Shown here one piece after another: positions 1-7,400 of a stretch of DNA of 11,777 nt. The translations under genes and the position numbers were made by a program. The notes beneath the pieces were generated by a model, which searched no databases, was not told the DNA's origin, and worked only from the letters and a program-made list of their open reading frames with translations. The DNA is from Bacillota bacterium (lineage in GTDB: Bacteria; Bacillota; DTU025), in contig DUWJ01000102.1 in assembly GCA_012842765.1 (NCBI GenBank), positions 1 to 11,777 of the forward strand, in the 5' to 3' direction. Within the stretch, counting starts at the first letter, position 1. Each line of letters begins with the position of its first letter.

Positions 1-34
1 CGTCTGGCATCAAAGCCTGGCAGGGGGCTCGGAT

Positions 35-109
35 ATGATTCCACTAACCATTATTATGTTGGTCGCTTCCGTAGCATATCTCGTAATCGCTCATAATAGA
101 CGCTCATGA
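35..109 (+). CDS. Possible 24-residue hydrophobic membrane peptide
   Basis: A short ATG-to-TGA frame follows an AGGGGG ribosome-binding-like sequence (22-27) at a 7-base spacing. The product has a Pro near its start, about 15 hydrophobic residues forming one likely membrane helix, and a polar, positively charged end (His-Asn-Arg-Arg-Ser). Small size, a single helix and a basic tail resemble type I toxin peptides and other small membrane peptides, but I recognise no family. The same frame stays open to the left window edge, so this could equally be the C-terminal membrane segment of a longer protein cut by the window. No antisense RNA gene is identified. Confidence 0.3.
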   Translation: MIPLTIIMLVASVAYLVIAHNRRS

Positions 110-186
110 AGCAGGTTCAGTATTAACAGTATTACTCTCTGCTTGCAGAAAGGTCAAGGAGATGTTTCTCCTGAAGTTACGTCCGA

Positions 187-192
187 TATAAT
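187..192 (+). promoter_or_regulatory. Candidate -10 box (TATAAT)
   Basis: A perfect TATAAT is present. The -35 region at 16-18 bases upstream (around 163-170) is a poor match (TTTCTC/GTTTCT), so an activator or a non-standard -35 would be needed. A small hairpin, AGGAGA (157-162) pairing with TCTCCT (167-172), overlaps the -35 region. If used, transcription would start near 199 and run through the structured leader and small ORF that follow. Confidence 0.3.
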
Positions 193-249
193 GCTGTAAA
201 AATGCCTTAGTCCTGTTGCATTGGATTGGGATGGGTATGAAAAGGTCAC

Positions 250-284
250 TGGTTCTCTAATAGAATTAGGGCATGAAAGAACCA
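250..284 (+). other. Nested inverted repeat in a possible leader RNA
   Basis: TGGTTCT (250-256) is a perfect inverted repeat of AGAACCA (278-284). Inside it CTAAT (257-261) pairs with ATTAG (265-269) across a three-base loop, stacking directly on the outer stem, with 270-277 left as a bulge. The structure ends 10 bases before a strong Shine-Dalgarno (294-299), where it could influence translation. No T-run follows, so it is not an intrinsic terminator. It matches no riboswitch I know. Confidence 0.3.
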
Positions 285-306
285 ATTATCTACGGAGGGA
301 GAGCCA

Positions 307-396
307 ATGGCTATGTATCAGATTAACATATCCGAAGGGTGTTTGCGCTTATGCAGTCATGAGGGGTCTTCCTTTAGCTCTGCTGCCATGTCCTAG
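307..396 (+). CDS. Small ORF, 29 residues, strong ribosome binding site
   Basis: The ATG at 307 sits 7 bases after GGAGGG (294-299), one of the best Shine-Dalgarno sequences in the window, and reads 29 codons to TAG. The peptide starts MAMYQINIS and is short, polar, Ser-rich and has two Cys; it shows no membrane helix. The start loosely resembles the N-terminus of IS256-type transposases (M-A-x-Y-Q-I), so it may be the head of a decayed gene, but the downstream sequence gives no supporting transposase motifs. Alternatives are a leader peptide or a chance ORF. The ribosome binding site is the only real evidence. Confidence 0.3.
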   Translation: MAMYQINISEGCLRLCSHEGSSFSSAAMS

Positions 397-690
397 CGGT
401 TCCCCAGTTTTCTGATGGATGGGGCTCTTCCCTAAACCCATCTGTGATCCGTGCTCAAGCCTGTGATGTCTACGGCGGAGTATCCCGGCCGCTTGCTATC
501 GCTATCTATAACGTATCCAGTTCTAACGAGACTAAGAGAGGCTAGGGACCGCTTCTTTTATGGATGCAAGACAAAGGGCTGGCTTATGCAGCCACATATT
601 GCAGTTTTTCGTCAGATGTCGAAGGGAAATTGGAAGTCAGAGTGAACCTTTTAATGTAACAATAGGATCATCTGTCGGCTAGCGGATCTT
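397..690. other. Gene-poor stretch before the helicase cluster
   Basis: No convincing gene is seen. A GTG-initiated frame (451-645, 64 codons) has no clear ribosome binding site and no recognisable motif. GATGGG (417-422) can pair with CCCATC (437-442), but no T-run follows, so no terminator is called. The stretch should contain the promoter of the HIRAN/helicase cluster. The best match I find is TTGGAA (630-635) with TAATGT (652-657) at 16 bases, which is too weak to call. Confidence 0.5.
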
Positions 691-706
691 TAGGAGGTGT
701 GACTAC

Positions 707-1390
707 ATGAGTATCCTTGGTACTCTCGTCGTTGGTTATGTTGCCTGGCGGATCTACAAGGAGCATACAGAGCAAAATTCCCACTCTTCAGCCCCGCATA
801 AATCTCCCAGCTCAGACCCACAAGGGCAGAAGGGGGGTACAGTCACTGCGAATATGTCCGAAGGTACAGCCACGGCGTCCTTTAGCTGCGGAGCAGATGT
901 TCGCATAGAGAAGGTAGTAGGCGTAACCTATGACAACAGGCAGAGCGTGATAGCGGGAATGCGCGCCGGAGAGCAAGTGTTCCTTAGAAGAGAGCCTTCG
1001 AACAGGTATGATGCTAACGCGATCAGGGTAGAGCGAGCGGATGGGCGGCAAATTGGCTACCTGTCACGAAGCGTTGCCGCGCAATTGGCTGGCGGTCTTG
1101 ATAGAGCAGGTGGAGAGGTTGAGGGCGTCGTCTACCGACTCACAGGAGGAACCTCCGATTTCCCCACTCGTGGCGTGCGGATTCGGTTTGCTGTTCCCGG
1201 CGCTTCGACGGATTCGCGTAGTCACGATGTTCGACCAAATAGAAACGTGTATGCACGCTCCCGGCGGAATGATTGGGAATATGAGTCGGATTTCTTTGAC
1301 GAGCCGGATTGTGATGACGACGATTGGTGTGGCTGTGCGGATTATGACGAAGGCTTGGAAGACATGATTGAATGGGCCCAGAATCACTGA
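707..1390 (+). CDS. HIRAN-domain protein with hydrophobic N-terminus and acidic tail
   Basis: Residues about 66-163 form a HIRAN domain, recognised from the core R-E-P-x-N-R-Y-D-A-N-A-I-R-V (95-108) followed by D-G-R-Q-I-G-Y-L (112-119). HIRAN domains occur in Rad5/HLTF remodellers, where the HLTF domain binds the 3' end of single-stranded DNA, and also in bacterial proteins. Residues 3-17 are hydrophobic and followed by basic residues, suggesting a short membrane anchor. A low-complexity Ser/Pro/Gly/Thr linker (about 21-62) follows. The C-terminal about 40 residues are rich in Asp/Glu, with three Cys and several Trp. The start is set by TAGGAGGTG (691-699) 7 bases before ATG. It is the first gene of the three-gene cluster, 60 bases before the giant fusion gene, which suggests a recruiting or sensing partner. 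The HIRAN call is firm; membrane attachment is uncertain. Confidence 0.9.
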   Translation: MSILGTLVVGYVAWRIYKEHTEQNSHSSAPHKSPSSDPQGQKGGTVTANMSEGTATASFSCGADVRIEKVVGVTYDNRQSVIAGMRAGEQVFLRREPSNRYDANAIRVERADGRQIGYLSRSVAAQLAGGLDRAGGEVEGVVYRLTGGTSDFPTRGVRIRFAVPGASTDSRSHDVRPNRNVYARSRRNDWEYESDFFDEPDCDDDDWCGCADYDEGLEDMIEWAQNH

Positions 1391-1450
1391 GATTAGCGGC
1401 TTGTTGCGGAGGCATGCTGCAATAATCGGCGAAAGGTTGAGCCAATAGGG
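1391..1450 (+). promoter_or_regulatory. Intergenic stem-loop with an SD-like loop; weak RBS for the fusion gene
   Basis: TTGTTGC (1401-1407) can pair with GCAATAA (1419-1425) using one G-U wobble; the 11-base loop displays GGAGG (1408-1412). No in-frame start codon for the fusion gene lies upstream of ATG 1451 after the TAG at 1394. The only purine-rich sequences near that ATG are AAAGG (1432-1436, about 14 bases away) and TAGGG (1446-1450, directly abutting), so the ribosome binding site is poor. Low or coupled translation of the giant protein is an inference. Confidence 0.3.
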
Positions 1451-4400
1451 ATGCGTAGCCTTTCGGTATACACCCTCAGAACCATACTTGCCCAACTGAA
1501 GAGTGGCAGGGGAAGCGCCTTCGAAACCCGGCTGCTATCCTTTGTGCACAAAGTTATTGCTCCCAACCCGGGGCAGTTCCAAGATGCTCTTCGAAGGATC
1601 GTGGCAGAGGACGGATGGTATGCATCCCAACGTATCCTTCAGGAGGCGCTCAGGACCCCGTTGGGACCATGGATTCCAGATGATGTCTTGCCTCAAATCG
1701 TTTTTCTTGACACGGAGATACACCCTCGCACAGGTAGAATACTGGAGTTCGCTGTTGCAGTCACTTCCGGTTTCCTGGACGAGCCAACCTATACTGTGCT
1801 GGAGCTCGACAAGGCCTCTGCCGGGCAACGCACGCCTGATGGGCGGGGATTGGCGCCGGCTTCTGTGACCAACATTCTCAAGCAGGCTGTGGGCCGACGA
1901 GGGGCATCATGTTGGTTGGTTGGACACAATATCGAGGCATTCGACCTGCCTGCCCTCAAGGATCAGGGGGTTGCCATTCCCGAGGTTAGCATCATCGACA
2001 CGCTGGAACTCTCGTTGGTCACCGAGCCTATGAGATCGCGGCATGCCCTTGATGGCCAGCACACTGCGGAGGCCGATGTAAAGGACAATATTGATCTTTT
2101 CAAGCAGCTCGACAAGTTTTGGTTGAGTGTAAGTGCAGACGAGCTGCGATGGCATATCCAGTGGAACTCCGCCGAAACAAGACTCGGCAGGTATTATCGG
2201 TGGGTTGCCGCAAGGAAAGGGGTGCCTCTAGGCCGCCTGCAGACTGTACTGCTCCCGGATCAGTTTACAATCGATGTGCCGTGGGACAGCCCGGGTGATT
2301 CACCCAACATCGAAGAGGGCTCGCATGAGAAGTCTGACATTGCCGGACAATTGTCAGAAGCAATGCTCCATCAAGTACCCGGAGCCATCGCCTGCCTGCC
2401 CAGATCAGTATCTGGACGTGACATTCCGGCTTTGATTGAATATGCCAAACAGAGCAACACCCTCATTGCTCTTCCGCGCCCCGCGATCGAGGACTACAGG
2501 CGTCTACAGCGCCGGAATATGACACTGAAGTGCGTGAACACTTGGCTGCATAATGACTCCGTAATCGACTGGAACCAGGCCTCTACATGGCTGATTGCAT
2601 CTCGCGAGCCAGGGCCTGCAGCTAGTTATATCGCACGATGGTACTTCGCCGGAGGCCGCATGAACGCGGAACTCCATCCTCTGGCAGCAGCGTGGGTTTC
2701 GCAAGCCTTACCCCGCGAATGTTTTATCAAGCCCGTTCCTAACGGAATTTCGGCTCCTTTGATCGACCATGCTGCGATACTTGCTAACCCTCCAAGACGT
2801 GGTCGAAGGGCTGTCATACTCGACGCCGAACAGCTTCCCGATTGCGTGCCTGAAGCTGCCGGCGAGAGAACCGAGATCGATTCGCCGGATAACGTGGTCT
2901 CGGCCTGTGCTTTGAGATTTGTTTCAGACAGAACCGTATGGAATCCGGCCACAGGCGACGGCAGAATCCGCATCGCAGTCACTCCCGAAGATTCACAAGA
3001 CCCAGTCTTCGAGGACTTCCTGGCGGTCTTGGGCAGATGCACACACCCTAATTCGCGAGAGGCGGTGGCGCTTCTTAACAGGATTGACAATGCAGATGAG
3101 GTCACCATCCTCGAAGTATTGGCAGATGCTGATGGGGCAAAGACCATATTGGTAATGAGGACTGTATCCCACGCCGATGCATGGCTTGCGGATCGGATTT
3201 CCGATCTTGGCAATTCGGATCCGCCGGCTGCAATATTCGCCGGTCCCGTGGCAGGCACCTTATTAGGCGACTGTCTGCAGAAGGTTGCGGGTTGTCCTGT
3301 TGTGCCATTCGCACATTCGGATGATGGATGCCACAGTCCCGGCATTGGAGTCTGCGAAGATGGCGCCAGTGGCACCCTGACAGGGCTTCCACGGGCTTTG
3401 CAGTCGGCGGCGAGGCGGATGGTGACACAGTTCGACATCGCTGGCCAAGGGTTAGATGCGTTTTGCGGGTGCTCGCCGGAGACTGCGGAAGTAATGGTGG
3501 CTGCGCTTAGAGCCGAGGGCTACCGGGCATCTTCATTTACCAGGTTTGGATCGCGCACGCGTACCGTGGAACGATTATCACCGGAAATCCCCGGGCTGTT
3601 CATTGCCGACTCCCGTCCTGAACCTTTGCCGGGCTATATCAGGCGTGCGATAATCCGGCGTTTGCCTTTCCCATCCCGAACTGATCCCGAAATCCTGGCT
3701 GCCTTGGCATCCGTCGATTCTGATGAAGACGTTTTCGCCAACGTGATACTCCCTAAGATGCTGAGGGATCTATTGCGCACAATTACAACATTGAGGGCCA
3801 TGGGTGTCGAACCCGTGCTTCTTGACAGGCGGGCGCTGACTCATACATCCTATAGAGCTCACATAGAAGCCTTAGTTGGTCCGATCGTATCGATCCCAGG
3901 GATCCCGCAGGAGAAAGAACCGCCCGGGATGGATGCGGTGAGGTCGGCCCTACAAGATGGCCTTCACAGGATCGGAGTGCATGGAGACTTCTCGTTGACC
4001 CGGGGCATTGATCCCACGCCGGTCTTGCGACGGTTCTATGGCAGCCAAGCGCAGTGGCTTCCGCACCAACGCGAGGTAGTGGACTCCCTCTTGGCCGGAG
4101 AGGACATCTTGGCGGTGATGCCCACAGGATCTGGCAAGTCGGCCTGTTTTCAGATACCCGCCTACATTTTCGGCGAATTCAACGATGACCTTACAGTCGT
4201 TATCTCTCCTCTGCTTGCCCTCATGCGCGATCAGATCAGAGGTCTGAGGCAGCGGGGCATATGGGGTGTGGATTGCCTCAACAGTGAGTTGGATCCAGAC
4301 ACCCGCTTAAGGGTGCTGAGGGATATCAGGTCGGGCTGGACTACGATTCTGTATATGGCGCCCGAGCAGCTCATGAACGACATTGTCTGTGATGCGCTTA

Positions 4401-7400
4401 TCGAGCGAGGCATAAGAATGCTGGTCGTAGACGAAGCGCATTGCATAAGCGAGTGGGGCCACGACTTTAGGCCAGAGTACAGGCGTATTCCACAATTTCT
4501 CGACTATCTATCGAGGGAGAGGGCTGAGCGTAGAGCCCAGGTGGCAGCATTTACGGCTACGGCGACTGTCGATACACAAAAGGAGATCTGCGAGATATTG
4601 GGAATCGATACTGAGCCCTTAATAACAGGCATACGCCGTTCGAACCTCCACCCCCGCATAATCTCCTTGAGCGATGATGAGGCTGCCGACATGAAGACGG
4701 AAACTATCGGCGAGTTTTTGGGGGACAGGCCGGGCGCGGACGGGGTGGTCTACGTTACAACACGTGCCGACTGCGAGTGCGTTGCAGGAAGGATCGGCGG
4801 CATGGCCGAGGCAGGCATTTCCCCGGAACGTGTGGATTACCTTCATGCAGGCGTAAGGGACAGGGGGGACCGCGAAAGGCGGTTCCTGGATGCAGATGGC
4901 CCAACGCAGGTGCTCGTAGCGACTACAGCGTTTGGCATGGGCGTGGACAAGCCGGATATCGAATGGATCATTCACTGGGATGCACCCGGATCGGTGGAGG
5001 CCTACTATCAGGAGATTGGACGCGCGGCGCGCGATCCGGGCATAAGCGCTGATTGCCTTGCTATGGCCACCAAATCAGATATCCACAGGAGGCGCCAAAT
5101 GGCGCGGTCAATAGATGATGGCCATGTGGAGGCCCTCGCGCGTCATCTGCGAACCTTGTATGCCGATGAGGACCGCGAGTTCCTGGTGAATCCTACTGCC
5201 ATGAAAGCCGAATGCGGACTAAAGGAAGGAGACGCGAAAGCAGCCCTGTTCGCCCTAGAGAGAGCTGGCATACTATCGATAGTTGCACGGGGGAATCGGC
5301 GTTCGAGCGTGTGCATGGATATCCCACGCGATCGAGCTGTGGCGCTTGAAGGCCTGTCACCTACTGAACACTATATACTTGAAGAATTGTTGCGAAACGG
5401 TGGCCGGGCTGTTCTCGATCCATTCGCGATTGCGCAGCGTCTTCCGATAGGGTGCAATTCGAGCCCGGAGGAAGTAGATAGAGCCATACGCGTCCTCATC
5501 TCCAGGAGCGTGCTGCGCTACAATTCCGACTTGGTCGCGAGACCTATGCCTGGTTCAACTGGGGAGGAGAGGGCAGATAGAATAGCCCTTTTGGACTCCG
5601 CCGAAATCATCCTTGCCCGGCATCTAGACGAGTTGCTAGCGGCAAACCACAACCGGACTGTCCGAATGACAGTATCGATGCAGCTTGATGCGTGCAGGGT
5701 GGCGGGCATCGATTTGGACTGGTTAGATCGAATCGTATTCGATTGGCGAATGCACGGAATAGTCCGTTCCCAACATAACCTTTTTGTGCTTTCTATCAGC
5801 CGTGAGCAGCAGGCAAAAGACTTGTCTTCCCGAGTGTCACGCAATCTGGAGAGGAGGAGGGCAGTACTAGACCATTGCGAGCAGGAGTGGGCTGGGGGTT
5901 CATCGACAGTTGAAGCAGACCTGATGCCACGTCAGCAGGTGAGAATGGCCTTAGGCTCTCTGGCGAGATTTGGGCTAGTGGAATGGGAGGACCTGAGCGA
6001 CCAGCGTGAAGCCTACAGAGTGCGATTTGTGGCCCCGGAGCGATATGATGCGTGCAGAATTGCCAACCTAAAACTCGGGCTGAGACAGACCGCCAACGAT
6101 GCCCGTATGAACTGCATGGAGCAGTTGTTTTCAGAGTCCCGCGAGCCGGAGAGTGTATGGACATTCCTGGAGGACTACTTCTCCAAACCCAGCCCCGGCC
6201 CGTACGAAGAGGCGGATGCCCGCATGATCCTGCGCGGACTCACTGAGCAGCAGCAGCGAGCGGTAACAGCCGACATCCGCGACCCCCTGTTGATCAACGC
6301 CGCGGCCGGCACCGGCAAAACACATGTATTGGCCAGGCGGATGCTGCTGATGCAGGCTGTGGACAAGGTAGATGGTGACAAAATCCTAGTGCTCAGTTTT
6401 AGCCGCGCCGGCGCTCGGGCCATAGGTGAACGAGCAGCTGAATTAGCGAGGGACATGAAGCTGAGACCTGTTCGAGCCATGACATTCCATTCGTTTTGCT
6501 ACCATATCCTCCGCATGCGAGGACTTGACTTATCACTTGTTGGGGTGAAACGAATCCCCAAAAAGTTGCAGACACACAATGTGTACCTGGACAACCTGTG
6601 GCTCAACCAAGTCCTTGTCGACGAATATGATTCGATTTTGGGGCAGTTGCCGCCTTCGGGCAGCCGAGCGGAGAGCGTGCCTGAGAAGATACGGGATTAT
6701 GCCGAGCTTTTCGATTCGATAAGATCGGGCCATCCAGACTTGGACTTCGTGGTAATCAAACCAGACGACCTGGATCGGCCCGGTGTGTCTAAGGAGCTTA
6801 GGCTCCGAGACGGGGAAGGTTCGATCCCCACTGAGGCGGTGAAGAGAGCCTTCACTCTGTACCTCGCACAGCTTCAGCGGCGCCAACTAATTGACTATGC
6901 TGGCATGGTCAGCGCCGCGCTGGAGGGTTTACGGTCTGATATTGCCCTGAGAACGCGGGTGCAAGCCGGGATATCCCATCTTTTGGTTGACGAGTATCAG
7001 GACACATCGAGGGCTCAAGAAGAAGTAATGCGCCTGGTGATAGGCCCAGCAACCGGGCTTACGGTTGTGGGAGACAGCGATCAGACAATATATTCGTTCA
7101 ACGGTTCCGATGTTCGCAATATCCTGCAATTCGAGGAGCGCAACAGACTCATATGGAGCCACAAGAAAACCAACATCGTGCCGCTTGAGGAGAACTTCAG
7201 GTCAGCCCCGCGAATCCTTGCGGTGGCTTCAAGAGTAATCGAGAGGAATAAGGATCGTTTGCCCAAACGGCTGGTGCCGGCCGCTGTAAAGCTTGCTAGC
7301 GAGAGGCAGGCCTACCGTGAACGTAACGCATTGGTGAGAGTTGCCGCAGTTTCCCCGGTCTGCGGGGCGGAGTCCGCCTTAGCGTGCGCTGCGCGCACCG

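Noticed and set aside
417..442. Intrinsic terminator from GATGGG/CCCATC
   Set aside because: The stem is short with a large loop and no T-run follows.
307..645. Remnant of an IS256-type transposase
   Set aside because: Only the first few residues (M-A-x-Y-Q-I) look alike. No downstream transposase motif, DDE residues or terminal inverted repeats could be found.
451..645. 64-codon GTG-started coding region
   Set aside because: It has no ribosome binding site, no motif and no protein-like pattern, and other frames here are equally uninformative.
630..657. Promoter of the HIRAN cluster (TTGGAA, 16 bases, TAATGT)
   Set aside because: Both boxes deviate from consensus and the match is no better than expected in AT-rich sequence.
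1064..1495. Long minus-strand frames opposite the HIRAN gene (1064-1495 and 1140-1445)
   Set aside because: They are antisense shadows of a well-supported gene, with no domain and no ribosome binding site.
2626..3438. 270-codon minus-strand frame inside the fusion gene
   Set aside because: It is rich in Ser, Ala, Pro and Thr as expected for antisense reading of a GC-rich gene, and lies opposite the degenerate DinG domain.
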